From Anaeramoeba flamelloides (lineage: Eukaryota; Metamonada; Anaeramoebidae): DNA of 64,000 nt. Below the pieces are notes generated by a model. The model saw nothing but the letters and a program-made list of their open reading frames with translations, did not search any database and was not told the origin of the DNA. Of the stretch, positions 37,511 through 49,800 are shown piece by piece. The stretch is from assembly GCA_027625915.1 (NCBI GenBank), contig JANTQA010000042.1, forward strand, positions 942,001 to 1,006,000. Direction: 5' to 3'. Position numbers and translations under genes: made by a program. Position 1 is the stretch's first letter. Every line of letters starts with the position of its first letter.

Positions 37511-37788
37511 TTGAAAAAATGAATGTAATCTAATCAAATAAAATTCACAATTTAATTCAGTCAATTCCCCTTTTAAGGCACCAAGTTTAAACGAAATTTA
37601 AGGCAAAAAATAATCTCAAATTAAGGTACTTTTTTTTTAATACAAATTATTTTACTAGAATCTAAATTTTGTTCTTTAGACTGTTTTTTTCTGTAACTTA
37701 AATTTCGTTTAAACTTGGTGTCTTAAAAGGGGAATTGACTGAATTAAATTGTGAATTTTATTTGATTAGATTACATTTATTTTTTCAA
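37511..37788. mobile_element. nested palindrome with a TTTAAGGCAC-family MITE at its centre
   Basis: A mariner-type MITE core (37558-37741; cagtcaattcccc ... ggggaattgactg, with arms through aacgaaatttaag) belongs to the same family as 27390-27561. The flanks on both sides are themselves inverted copies of each other: left 37511-37557 (ttgaaaaaatgaatgtaatc...) and right 37742-37788 (...gattacatttattttttcaa). The total arm length is about 93 bp. Confidence 0.75.
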
Positions 37789-37792
37789 TTTT

Positions 37793-37893
37793 TTTTTAAT
37801 ACAAATTATTTTACTAGAATTTGAATTCAGTCACTAGATTAAAGCTTATTTTTTGCTACTTAAATTCTTTTCAAGGTTGTGAATTAAAGTGGA
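37793..37893 (+). repeat. tandem half-copy of the MITE right side
   Basis: Starts ttttttttaatacaaattat and follows, in order, the same words as 37628-37735 (actagaat, ttagact/ctagatt, cttaaat, aaagtgg/aaagggg) with moderate divergence. It is a direct, partial duplication immediately downstream of the palindrome 37511-37788. Confidence 0.6.
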
Positions 37894-38970
37894 ACTATCA
37901 TATATTATAAAAAGATTTATCTACTTAATTTTGTATTTTTTTATTCAATCAAAGGTGTTGTTATTAATAATATAATGACCACTTGATTTAAAATACCTCA
38001 AAAACCTTGATTTTTTTATACTCTTCTTAATTCATAAAAAAATTCAATTCGCTTTTTGAATTATCTTGTTTAAATTAATTATATTCTATTAATTAGTAAA
38101 ATATCAAAAAAAAAAAAAAAAGTATCACATTTTTCAATTAAATAATTTTTTTTCCTCAATCTTTATCTTTTCTCTTTTTTTCAATAAAATTATATTTCTC
38201 ACACCTAAAAAGAAACATATATAAAAATCTTAAAGTAGCTGATGATTTTCTATTCTTTTTAAAAATATTTATAAATTTTAAATATTATCATTTTTTATTT
38301 TTTTAATATGCTTTAGAAATTTCAAAAATTATGTGATTACAATGATAATTATCCCACCCCTTATTTCATAATCTATACTTAAAAAAATAAACAATTTAAT
38401 TTGATTTATATCTCAATCTAAAAAATTTCTCTTTCAAAAAAAAAACAAGTCAAGAACAAATCATTTTATTAAAATTAGAAGTTTTTCTTAAAAAAAAAAA
38501 ACAAATACAAATTGAAATAAAAGGAATAATTAACAATTTTATTATGGATTTTTAAACTAAATAAAAATATTTAAAGGGCTAGTTTCTAATTTAGTGAAAT
38601 CTGAAATTAATGTGTGTTTTAGAAGATATTCTAATATTAGTAATAAATAGTTTAAATTTCTCAAGATATTCTAACAATAAAATAATATATTAAAAGTCGA
38701 TCTAATTATAAATAATTATCCTTGTTTTAGTAAAAAATTGAATCTTATATTCTGAAAAAAAATATAAATTATTCACAAACAAAAGAGTTGAATAATCAAT
38801 ATTCCACCTCAAAATAGAAAAATATCTTTCTTAATTTTTGCTGTGAAATTTAGATTAGTTGCTAAAAAAATAGATTTCTAATAAATAAATAAAAAATAAA
38901 TAATTTGTCTTGGAATAATATTTACAATTTTTTTTATGATTAAAAACATATTTATAAAAAAAAACCTTTA

Positions 38971-39792
38971 CTGTCAAATCTAAAACCGGGAAATTTCTGA
39001 AACCCGGTAATTCCATTTTTCTGATCAATTGTAAATATTAGTAAAAAGTCAAAAATATACTCCCATTTTACAGACAAATAATCAAATTATCCAGCAACTT
39101 ATAACCGTTCCAATTGGGGTATTAGTTAAATATACTGAATCCATTAATTTTAACTCTTTGGTAAATTCAGAAATCAAAAAAATCCAAGATTTGTAAAATT
39201 AATTGAGAACATGACTGAAAATTGAAAATCAAATTTATTGCTATTTTTTCTTTAGATAAATTCTAAATTTATTAGGAATCGTCTTTATAAGAATTATTTT
39301 GTTATTGCATTTATGAAATAAGATTTTTATTTACTTTAAAACTTTCCTTTAATAATTTTTTCAAAATTTTAAATTTCTATTGGGAACCTTAGAGGATTTA
39401 TTTTAGGACAAAATGGTTTTCATAATTTTATGAAAATTTACAATAATCAAACACCTCTCTCAAATTCAAAGTCTTTTAAATATTTTAAAAGTATGAAAAT
39501 GTTTTTTTATTTCAAAATTTAAAATCAAAAGTGGATTTTCATTTTCAGTCATGTTCTCAATTAATTTTACAAATTTTGGATTTTTTTGATTTCTGAATTC
39601 ACCAAAGAGTTAAAAATGATGGATTCAGAATATTTAACCAATATCCCAATTGGAACGGTTATAAGTTGCTGGGTAATTGGGTTATTTGTCTGTAAAAGGG
39701 GAGTTTATTTTTGACTTTTTACTAATATTTACAATTGATCAGAAAAATGGTATTACCGGGTTTCAGAAATTTCCGGGTTTTAGATTTGACTG
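38971..39792. mobile_element. 822-bp fold-back element with arms of about 260 bp
   Basis: The left arm 38971-39230 begins ctgtcaaatctaaaaccggg and the right arm 39534-39792 ends with its inverse (cccggttttagatttgac-like). The arms stay collinear for about 260 bp with modest divergence, including ttataaccgttccaattggg versus cccaattggaacggttataa. Subterminal GC-rich words (ccggg...cccgg) form a small palindrome within each arm. The spacer of about 300 bp has no ORF. It looks like a non-autonomous fold-back DNA transposon. Confidence 0.8.
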
Positions 39793-40973
39793 TTATAGAA
39801 ACTAAATGAAGAAAATTAAACTTTTTTTTTGTTAATATTTATTGAAGAAATCTTGAAATTAAAAAATTAAAAAAAAAATCACGGTTGAATGTTACCCATA
39901 TTTTTTTCTTTTTACAAGCCGGAATACTATTATTGTGGACTGTAAATTTTTTGATTTCGAAAAGGACCTTTAAAAAAAAAAGTTCCAAAATTTCCAATTT
40001 TTGATTGTGATCATTAGTAAAAAAATCCAAATAATTTGTTTTTATAATAATAGTTATAATAGCACTTTAAGAGATTTTTGAACTTGAGGGAATATGAATG
40101 AATAACTTTTGATTACAATAACTTTGATTATAGATGAATTTAGGTATATAATAGCCTCTTAAAGTTCAATAATTAGAAAATAAAGTCTAAAAACGACTGA
40201 GCAAATGTTAAATTTTTATTCAAAAAAAAGATTAGATTTTTCTTAAAAATTACTATTCAGATTGAAATAAAAGCAAAAACATTACCAAAAATTTTTTTAA
40301 CAAATGATAATTAATAATTGAATATTTCCTTACAATATTAGGATTTTTCCATAAGAGTTGATTTAATCTGAGGCGTACTATTTAATTTTGGTTATAATAT
40401 TGTATTTGAATAAAAAAAAAAAAAGAAAAAAGTACTGCTTTTATTAGAAAAGGGGGTTTTGACTGTGAATACGGTCCATTTTTGAAAGGTGCTTTCTAAT
40501 TGTTATCTTTTTACACCAATAAAGCAACTTGCCGCGATTAAGATACAAGCATAAGTTAAATTGTAACATTAAAAGTGTATATTAAAACTAGTTGACAAAA
40601 TATTAACAGTTTTTAACCCTTTCTTAACCATATTTTCCTTTCAAAAAAATATTTTTAATTTCACCAATAAAAAAGTTAACAAAAATAAAAAATTACAAAA
40701 AAGAAGAATTTATTTAACATACCTATTCCATTTATCAAATTGGTTTTATTCCAAAATACCTATTACCGTTTACAATGACTAAATTTTAAAAAACAATGAA
40801 TTGCTAAAAATTGGCTTATTGAACTACTTTCAAAATTAATACTAAATTGAAGATCGATCAACTAAGAACCAAAATCATAAGACAACACACACAATACAAA
40901 ACAATCTTATTTTGAATTTAATGGGGTTGTAAACCTTAAAAAATACAAATTCATATTAAAAAATTATGCAATA

Positions 40974-41205
40974 CTGATAAATTCAAATAAATATCTGTAA
41001 ATTTTTACTTCATTTTCCATTTTACAAATTTTTTTACACAAGCTTTGAAGAAAGTATTTTATTCATTTAAATATTAAAAAAACTTGGTAAAATTGGTGTA
41101 CCATAAAAGGCCTTTCTCTTGAGTTATTTTAAAAGTTGAGTTTATAGATTACAAAATGGAAAATTGAACTAAAAATTTTATAAAATATATTTGAATTTAT
41201 CAGAA
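40974..41205 (+). repeat. diverged dispersed repeat, copy 2 (partner about 1000-1225)
   Basis: Collinear words with 1000-1225: tactgataaattcaaa, tttttacttcattttc, gaagtattttatt, aaaagttgagtt, gaatttatcag. The copy ends about 300 bp before the G-alpha start codon. No coding content. Confidence 0.5.
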
Positions 41206-41505
41206 TTCATAATTTCTGACGAATTTTAATTCACTTTTCTTGAGAAAGAAAAGTACCAAACATCACACTCACCATAAGGTGTGAATTAAAATGTCTGTAT
41301 TATCTTAAGACATCAAATAGATAAAAATTTAAAAATATTTGATTATTTTTCAAAAACGATCACAAGAACAAAATTTATCGGTCGATTATCTACAATTTTT
41401 GACTTTTCAAGATGTATGTAAAAAGTTCCAAAAAATCATTTTTTTCGATTTATTATTAGCCTGTTTTTTTTTAACAACCTTGTCGACTAACTTGTTTTCT
41501 TCACA

Positions 41506-44500
41506 ATGGGAAATTCAAAAAGAAAAAAAAAAAAGCAAAAGGAAGAAGAATCAAAAAAAAGCAAGGAAATCGAAGAAAAAATGAAAAAAGAATTGGAAAG
41601 CGAAAATAAAGAAATTAAACTCCTTGTTTTAGGTAATATATTTTTAATTTTTTTTTTTTTTAATTGATGGAAAAATGGAACTTTTTTGTGAGACACAAAA
41701 CCATAAAAAAAAAAAGCTTTTGTTTTTTTTTCGCTTTTTTTCAAAAAAGAATTTTTGTGATTTATTTTGATATAATATGATTGTCTAAAAATTGATCTTA
41801 TTGAAAATTCTAATCTTGTTTGAAAAAAAATCCCTAAAATGCGACTTTTACATTCAAATGGAAATTTTTTTATTTAAATTTTGAATATTTGTGCAGGAAC
41901 TGGGGAATCTGGAAAGTCGACCTTTTTAAAACAATTAATGATTTTGTATAAAGGAGGCTTTGGAAAGCAGGATAAAGCGCTGTACACAACAACAATTCGG
42001 TCTAATTTAATTAGCCATACAAAGATTTTAATTGATGCAATTAATGAATTAGGAATTGAGGCGAAATCAAAAAGTAAAAAAATTATGCGTGAATTTTACG
42101 AAATGGAGTATTATTCAGCCGAGGATCTTACAGAAAATGTACAAAGCCAAATCACTGCGCTGTGGCAAGACCCAGGATTTAAAGAAGCCTACGACAGACG
42201 ATCAGAATTCCAGCTTCCAGATACAGCTAATTTGTAAGAAACCTTAACCATATTTTTTCTTTTTAATTTTTTTTTATTTTTTCTTCATTTTGTTTTGTTC
42301 AGTGATTTTATTTTTACTCTTCTATCCTTTGTTTCGTGAATGGTAAAGAACCAATTAATATTTTTTTGAATCACTTGTATTCTCTTTACAATTTTTGTGT
42401 TTTTTTAAATAATAAACTTGTTGGAACTATTTAGTTATTTGAACAATTGCGAAAGAATTTCTGATCCAAATTTTGAACCGACACAAGAAGATATATTATT
42501 ATGTCGTATACCAACAACAGGTGTTAATGTAATTCAATTTACAGTCGACGATCGTCCATGGCAGTAATTATATTTTTCAAACTGAAATTTTGTTTTTACT
42601 CTTTTGTTTCTTCTTCATTGCTTTGTGGAATATTTATTTTTATAAACTGATTAATTTCATAGAGTTGTTGACGTTGGTGGACAACGCTCTGAAAGAAGAA
42701 AATGGATTCATCAATTTGATGACGTTTCAATTGTTTTATATGTAAGTTAATAATATTTATTTTTTTTACTTATTTTTTGAAAATTTTAATGAAAAATTTA
42801 AAAATTATTGCCACATTTTGAAAATATAGTTTGCAACTTTTTTTCACTTATCTCTACTGTCAATAATTGGAATCACTAGACTCTCACTCTTTCTAGTTAT
42901 CCAATTGATTTTTTGATACAATTCATTTCATGAAAGATTTTTTAGATGTAATGTTGCGCAAAAAAAATTTACTAGCTTATTTCGAATTAAAGAAGACTTA
43001 TTACAACAAATTAATAAGAAATGAAAAGAAAAAAAGAGTTTGAAGACTGGTTACTTGATTACCAAAATTGAAGTTTCCTCTAAAAAGATTTTAAAACTTT
43101 GAGACATAACACACAAAATAATAAAATTATTGATCAGATAAAAAAATCCCAAGAAAGAGTGCGATATTATTAAAAGCAAAAAAAGGAATTACCATTTTAA
43201 GAATACCACGATATACTTAAATTTTATGTAAAGTCCTAAAAATAGGAATATTGAATATTGCTTAACTGTTTTAAAGATTGTTCTTGAAAATCTTTTTTAA
43301 AAATGACTATACCAATCTAAGAACTCTTTTTAATCTTTCAGCGGGATTTTAATTAAATTTAATAACTTTTCAAAATCTTGAAAGTGGTATACATTTCAAA
43401 ACGAAATATTAAAACCCAATACCAATATAACTGTTGAGAGAAAAATGTTGGAAAGAGAAAAATAGTTGGACAGCAATTTTAATTTTGAACATTTCTGAAA
43501 ATGATTTCCAATTTCTTTCCTATTGAAATAACTAATGAAAATAACAAAATTCTACTTATTAGAATAACGATTAATGTAATTCTACTTTTTCAAAACCTTA
43601 TCTCTTATAATCTAAAGAAAGTTTAAAAATTTCCATTTTCAGAATTAATAGTAAACTTTACTAAAACTTGGATTTTTGTTAAAATAGCATGATCTACTTT
43701 AGTTATCAACCATTCAAATGAGTATTCTACACGTACCACAGAGTAATGAACTTGTAACACCGTTAAACCTGGATTTATATAAAATTCACCTAGTTATCAA
43801 TAGGATTTGATTTTCAATTTTACTAATGTTCCCAATTAAAAATGGTGTCCAACATTTTTCTTTCAATAGTAAAAGCAAAAAATGGATATTTTTTTTGCCA
43901 TTTTTTTTAAAACAACTTTTTTGGAATATTTCTCAAGTTATAGTTTTGAACCAAGTATTTGGCTAGGTTTTAATAGTAATCATTTTCACATTTCAGGCAA
44001 CCTTTTATTCATGGGGGTTTAGAAAAAGGAGATTGAAAAAAAAATGACAAAAAATGACAAAAAAATGGCCATTTTTTGCTTTTATACTGGGACTAGGGCT
44101 TTAAATCTTAAAGGAGTATTTTGAGTATAAAAGGAAAAATCCTGATTTTGAAATTTATTTTTTTTTAAAAAGTCTTTTTTCAAATATGAAAAAACAGTAA
44201 TCTGTGTCACGAAGCAAATGGTTCAAATGTTCAGAGAATTAAAAAGGGGTGTTATTAATGGGAAAATAAACATCATTGCAAGATTTACGAATTAAAGAAT
44301 TTTTCAAACACAATACAACGCAAGTTGTAATTTTTTCAAAAAGAAAAGAAAAGAAAGAAATAAATTTTAGTTCATAAATGAAAAATTAAAGAACAAATTT
44401 TTTTTGTCAACAAATGAATGACACGAATGTGTTAAGCAACTATAGGCCTTGCAATAAAACAAAATTCAAAAACAATTACGTAACAAAAATAAATCGAAAA

Positions 44501-46897
44501 AAATAAAAGAACAAAAGTGTGGAAAAATAATATTTTTTATTGTCTGGCTCAAGATCTAATTTACTTGGAATTTCAAGGGTTTATTATTCCATTTCAAGTA
44601 ACTTTTGTTTTATCATTGAGATTTTTCAATGAAAATTTTTTCTTTCTTTGTTTTTATTTTTTTCTAAAAAAATTTGGAAAAAAATTGGAAAAGAACTTTC
44701 CAAAAAAGTGAAACTAAAAAAAAATGTAAAAATCCGGAGTTTTTGTTTTTATACTGAAGGTAGTGCTTTAAAAATCAAAATAATTTTTTATCAAGTTGAA
44801 TATGATGATCCAATAAAAAAAGGGAAGAAAAAACAATGATGGTAAGATTAAATTAACAAATTATTTTTGATTAATTTGCTTCATCTTTGAATAAATTTCG
44901 ATATCTATTTATTTTTTAATTTAATTTTCCAATTTTATAAAAGAAAACAAAATTTAATTTTTAAAGATTTTGCCAATTTTGAAACTTTTATCAAGTTTAT
45001 ATTTTAAAAAAGTGAACACTTTTTCAGAATTAATACTTTTTGACAGTTTTGTGCTTTAAAAAGTGAAGGGTTAACCTTTAAATGTGGTGTAGAGGTTGGT
45101 GTGTGAAGAAAAGCACTTTTGTTAAAAAAAAAAGTTTTCATTTTATTAAAACATAAAAATTTAAAAAAGCGAGTGTTTACAATGAAGGGGATAGCAACCA
45201 AAAAGCCAAAATTTTCACATTTTTACCAATTTCAAAGATGATCAGAAAATAAAATTTTTTACTTTCGTTGGGGGTAAAGTTGATTTTTATTATTTAAAGT
45301 GGATGAAGAATAATTAATTACATTTTTTGATCCTATTGTAAATTAATAAAAAAGTGAAATTGTTGACTTCTGATATTACACTCTTAAATATAATTGAACT
45401 TTCTCTAAAACTTAAAAGGAAGAGTGTGAGTTAGATTAATAATAAAAAAAAAAAAAAAGATGACAAGCAATCTTTAGATCCTTCATTTTGTAATCAACAT
45501 GTTGTGAAATATTTTGAATTGAGTCTGATATTTTTAAACCAGAATTGACCGTCTCTCACTAAGCTAAACAATGCATCTAATTCAAATTAGGTATTCTTAA
45601 AGTGCTGTAGCGTGTCGTCAAGTGGCGTAGAGTGCCTAGGTTTTCCATAATTCAAAGGAATAAAATCTTTGATTTTACTCAATTCTTTTAAATTCTGGAA
45701 CAGCTAATGGCGTTTTATTAATTTAAGAAATTAAAAAAAAACTACGGATGTTTTCTTGAGATTTTCTGTTTTATCTGTAAAGTGTTCTAGGTTTTTTTGA
45801 GGTTTTCTATTTATTTGTAAAATCAATAAATTTTCGTTAGGTTTTTTTTACTTTTTGAAATAAACCGAAAATTTATTAAAATTTTCTGTTTATTTCAAAA
45901 AGTAAAAAAAACCTAGAACACTTCACAAATAAATAGAAAACTCAAAAAAACCTAACGAAAATCTATTGATTTCTGGAATAAACAGAAAAATAATGAAAAC
46001 CTAACGACAGTGAATACATTTTTACTAGTCATGCAAATGATATTATTATTTTTTTTTATTAAAATATTTTAATTATTTTTCTTCTTTCTCTTTTTTTTAG
46101 TTTTGATAAATTTTTCTTTAATTACTCCTTTTTCTTAATAAATAAAAAAAAAATATATATTTCAAATTTTATACAAAAAAATCTAAAACGTTTTTATTTA
46201 CACACACCCCCACACACACACATATAATCGAATATAAGCAATTAAAAAAATCATTATTTTCTTTAATAAAACTTCAAATTTTTTTGTCCAGTTTATTTCA
46301 TTTTAATAATTTGTTTAATTTTATTTCATTTGATTTTTTTTATTGGCTTATATCATATCTTAATTTATAGGTTGTTGCCACTTCTGAATATAATCAAAAA
46401 TTATACGAAGATCAAACAGTTAATAGAATGCATGAATCATTAATTTTATTTGATCAAACCGCTAATGGAGATTTTTTCAAAGAAAAAAATTGTGTGGTCT
46501 TATTTAATAAGATTGATTTACTTAAACAAAAAAATCAAAACTGTCGATCTTAAGGTTTGTTTCCCAGAATACACAGGTGGTAAAAATTATGAACAATCTT
46601 GTGAATTTATCAAACAAAAATTCCTTGAGGTCGGAAGAAATACGAAAAGAACTATCTTTACACACTTTACTTGTGCAACAGATACTGTAATTTTTTTTTT
46701 TTTTTATATTTTAATATTTTTTTTTGATTCCAATAATTTTTTGAACCTCAATTTATTATTATTATATATTATTATTATATATTATTTTTTAAATTTATTA
46801 TTCAATTTAATTCATATAGGAAAATATGAGAGGGGTTTTTGATGCTGTTACAACCACTGTATTAGAAGCAGAATTGAAAAAAGATGGATACATTTAA
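41506..46897 (+). CDS. heterotrimeric G-protein alpha subunit (six exons, one frame break)
   Basis: Exons 41506-41632, 41897-42233, 42435-42563, 42663-42741, 46371-46686 and 46820-46897, all GT-AG. Length is 354 aa if one base of an A7 run is ignored. The start [10 protein letters not shown] has the Gly2 N-myristoylation context and a basic, helical N-terminus. G1 is GTGESGKST (43-51). Switch I includes CRIPTTG with the catalytic Arg. G3/switch II is [13 protein letters not shown]4 NKID (270-273), G5 TCATDT (324-329). Exon 2 is the helical domain. The C-terminus DGYI lacks the Cys of pertussis-toxin substrates. The protein binds GDP/GTP, couples GPCRs to effectors at the plasma membrane and pairs with G-beta-gamma. 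The frame shifts by one base within the seven A's at 46528-46534, just after NKIDLLKQK; without it exon 5 hits a stop within ten codons. Intron 4 is 3.6 kb. Confidence 0.9.
43430..43875. mobile_element. diverged fold-back element in G-alpha intron 4
   Basis: The left arm (gttgagagaaaaatgttgga, about 43433) matches the inverse of the right arm (tccaacatttttctttcaat, to about 43867). Similarity continues for about 80 bp (ttttaatt, gaacatt, cctattga) with indels. No ORF. Confidence 0.5.
43871..44085. repeat. short inverted repeat in G-alpha intron 4
   Basis: aaaagcaaaaaatgg (43871) is mirrored by ccattttttgctttt (to about 44083), with adjoining ttttttgccattttt / aaaaatgacaaaaaa, so the arms are about 40 bp. 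The A/T simplicity weakens the call. Confidence 0.45.
45595..46014. mobile_element. complex fold-back element, CTAGGTTTTCC family, copy 1
   Basis: Contains ggcgtagagtgcctaggttt and several inverted segments: 45774-45860 (gtgttctaggtttttttgag, ttttcgttaggtttttt) against about 45900-45965 (aaaaaacctagaacac, aaaaaacctaacgaaaa), and a central palindrome around aaaccgaaaatttattaaaa (about 45839-45914). The family recurs in opposite orientation at 57286-57602 in the V-ATPase c'' intron. No ORF. Confidence 0.7.
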
Positions 46898-49800
46898 ATA
46901 AATAGAATTATTTTTTCAAATTTAAAATTATTTTATTTCATTAAAACAATCATTGTTCACTTGAAAAAAACAATATTAATAATTATTTTTTATTTAAAAT
47001 TTCTTTTTTTTTTTTAAATATCTTTATTTTAACAGAAGTAAAAAATGGAATAATCGTTTTTTTGAATGTGATCAATAATTTTTTTTTATTATTATTTAAT
47101 GAATTGCTCAAATAAAGGTGTTCGTTAATATACAAATAAAATAATTTGAAATGAAATTTTCTTTCAAAAATTGAGAACAATTGAAATTTTTTTTGGGGTT
47201 TTGTTCTCAATAAGTATATCAGAAGTACTTTTTGTTCAATCATAAATACTTTTAAATCTTTTGATGAAATCATTAATAATTTTTGAAGATATTTTCCAAA
47301 GAATTTTGTTTCAATATATTTTTTGATAGTTTTTCTTTGATAGTTGGAGTAAATATATCCACATTTTATGAGACAACATTTGAATTATCAATCAATTCCT
47401 CGTTGTTTCAGTCTTTTAATAGTAATTTATTATATTTTTTTACTTGATTGAAATTATTATTCTTTTTCATTTTTAATCTTTTTTTTTTATCTTATCTAAA
47501 CGAAAATGTGGAAAAAAGGATATTTTAAACCAGAAATTAGTCACCAAAATCAAACCTTAAATTTTCTAATGAACTTTTTACTAAACATATTATTTTAATT
47601 TTTTTTTTGTTTCTATTTCCCCTTTTAAATCGTAAAAACAAAAATCTTCAACTTCATCAATTATTTTGGATCAATTTTAAATTCAACTTTAAATCTATAA
47701 AATTTAAATTTTAAACATGTTTTTTATTGAAAAGTAACCCAATTTTGAAAAAACAATCAAAATATTAGACAATATTATTTTTCTAGTAATTTGGAAAAAA
47801 AAAGTTGTTTCTAAAAATAATTATTTAAGGTACAAAAAAAGAAAAAAATTAGTTACTAAAATAATATTATTGGGGTTATGAATTAATCAAATTTCTTTTT
47901 AAAATTGTTATCATATTTTTAAATTATTTTTCTTTTTTTTCCTTTTTATTAATAATCTATTAATCTATTCCTTAAAATAGTGACATTATATTTAAATGTA
48001 ATTTATTTGATAAATTAAAAGAGTTTAGTTCCAAACTTAAAAAATAAAGAAAAGGAATAAAAAATATTTATTTTTATTTATTTTTTTTTCAAAAAAATAA
48101 AAACTATTTCCGTTAAAGTATAAATATTTAAGTTTTTGATATTGAAAAAATAAATATTATATCTTATTTAAGAGTACATAATGACCTTTCGACAAGCATA
48201 TCAATTTTCATGGAATTTTTTTATAAAAATCTAGTAGTAATTATTCTAGCATGTGACATAAATTATGGACTACTTGAAAATAATTTTTCACAATGTAAAT
48301 TTAAAAATAAATTTATTTAAACTTAGTTATCATTCAATTAGAAATTTTCTGAATCAACTGTTTTTTTTCAAAAACTTTGAAAAAGATTTTGAACATTTTT
48401 TTTTTTTTTTTTTTTGACTTTGTATTATCTGAGTTTTTGATGATATCCCTTTTAATTTAAGATAAAGAATATATAATTTTTATTAATAATATAAAAATCA
48501 TGATTGAAATTATTTAAAAAAATCATTTTATTGAAAAATATAATTAAAAGAAAAAATTTTTAAACGATTAAATATGTATTTATTAATTTATTTATAAGTA
48601 AAATTAATGGAAAAGAAAGGAAAAATAGTTTTTTAAAACCAGATTAAACTCACAAATTTAGAGACAAAATAAACAATTAAAAACTAATCAGGTGAATATA
48701 TTTGAATCAAAAATATAAAGTTTTTTAAAAAATTTTTTATCTTTAACAAAATTATATTCTCAAGAAGAAAGTGAAAATTATAAAAGATCTTTGTTATTGA
48801 TTAACAAAAAGTATTAGAACTTTAGTGTTGATTTTTCTCTCAATCTAAAATTAAGAGAAGAAGAAGAATAAATATACGTTAGAACATTTTGTTAAAAAAA
48901 TACACTGAATTTGTTGTTGTATGATATCAATATTGAAGAAAACTATAAAAATAAAAGATTTCCTTTATTGCAAAAATGTTAGAAAATTGTTTAACTAATT
49001 ACCTTCAAATTTCAAAATTCAATGTGTTTAATAGTATTCAAAATATAATCTTTTCAAGGTAACACACGATGTGAGTATAGATTGAGAAATGGGAATTTAT
49101 CCTAGGTTGTTATTTGAGTTAATGGAATGAGTAGTAACTTTTTTTCACAAAAATCATAAAAAAAGTTAATAATTTTTTTTGATCTAATCTCGATGTATTT
49201 TTATATTATTTTGGTATTAAAAAATACTTTGTTCAAAAGATCTATCGTTTGATCAAGAAAAATTTATTAACATATAAATAATTACATTCATAAATAATTT
49301 GATTAATATAATGACTTGATAATTCCAATAAATTTATTGATGATTTTGGAAAAAAAAAAATTGTATTAAAAAAATAATTATTTTTTCTTACCAAAATCTG
49401 ATAATACAATTTTCATTTAAATGACTTTTTCATCACTAAAATATATTTTCACAAAAAATTAAGTAATGCACAAAATAAATTCCATTTTAAGGGAACAATC
49501 ACATTTTTTTGTTTTCTAGACTTTTTGATGGAAAAATCTTTTCTAAATCCAAATTCAAACTTTTTTGATGCCAAAAATTTGATAAAAATATCATGAGATT
49601 TGTGTATTTATCTTTAAAATTATTGGAGAATTTTTAGGTTTTTAAAATATATTATATTTTTGAGATCAATAAATTGATATAAACCTTGATTCTGTCAAAG
49701 TGGCCCAACATTTTTTTCAAATATCAATTATTTTTTATAATTGACCTTTGAAGTGGAAATAAAAAATAAGTAGAATAATACACATCAAAGAATTGTTGAT

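Larger units (their letters stand above)
35336..41505. other. gene-poor region rich in inverted-repeat elements
   Basis: Between the divergent orphan gene and the G-alpha gene. It contains the TIR element 36296-37472, the nested palindrome 37511-37788 with a tandem half-copy 37793-37893, the large fold-back 38971-39792, and a diverged repeat at about 40974-41205. A small hairpin (about 41217-41296; gaattttaattcac / gtgaattaaaat) lies upstream of the G-alpha start. No supportable gene. Confidence 0.65.
42742..46370 (+). other. giant intron 4 of the G-alpha gene (3629 bp)
   Basis: Bounded by the donor after SIVLY (GTAAGT) and the acceptor before VVATSEY. Other introns of this gene are 99-264 bp. 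It contains fold-back sequences at about 43430-43875, 43871-44085 and 45595-46014. Lys-rich ORFs at 44517-44839 have no recognisable family. A (CA/CCA)-type patch lies at about 46200-46223. Confidence 0.9.

Noticed and set aside
46983-47273. 96-codon ORF downstream of G-alpha on the minus strand
   Set aside because: Lys/Phe/Leu-rich with no domain and probably a 3' UTR antisense reading.
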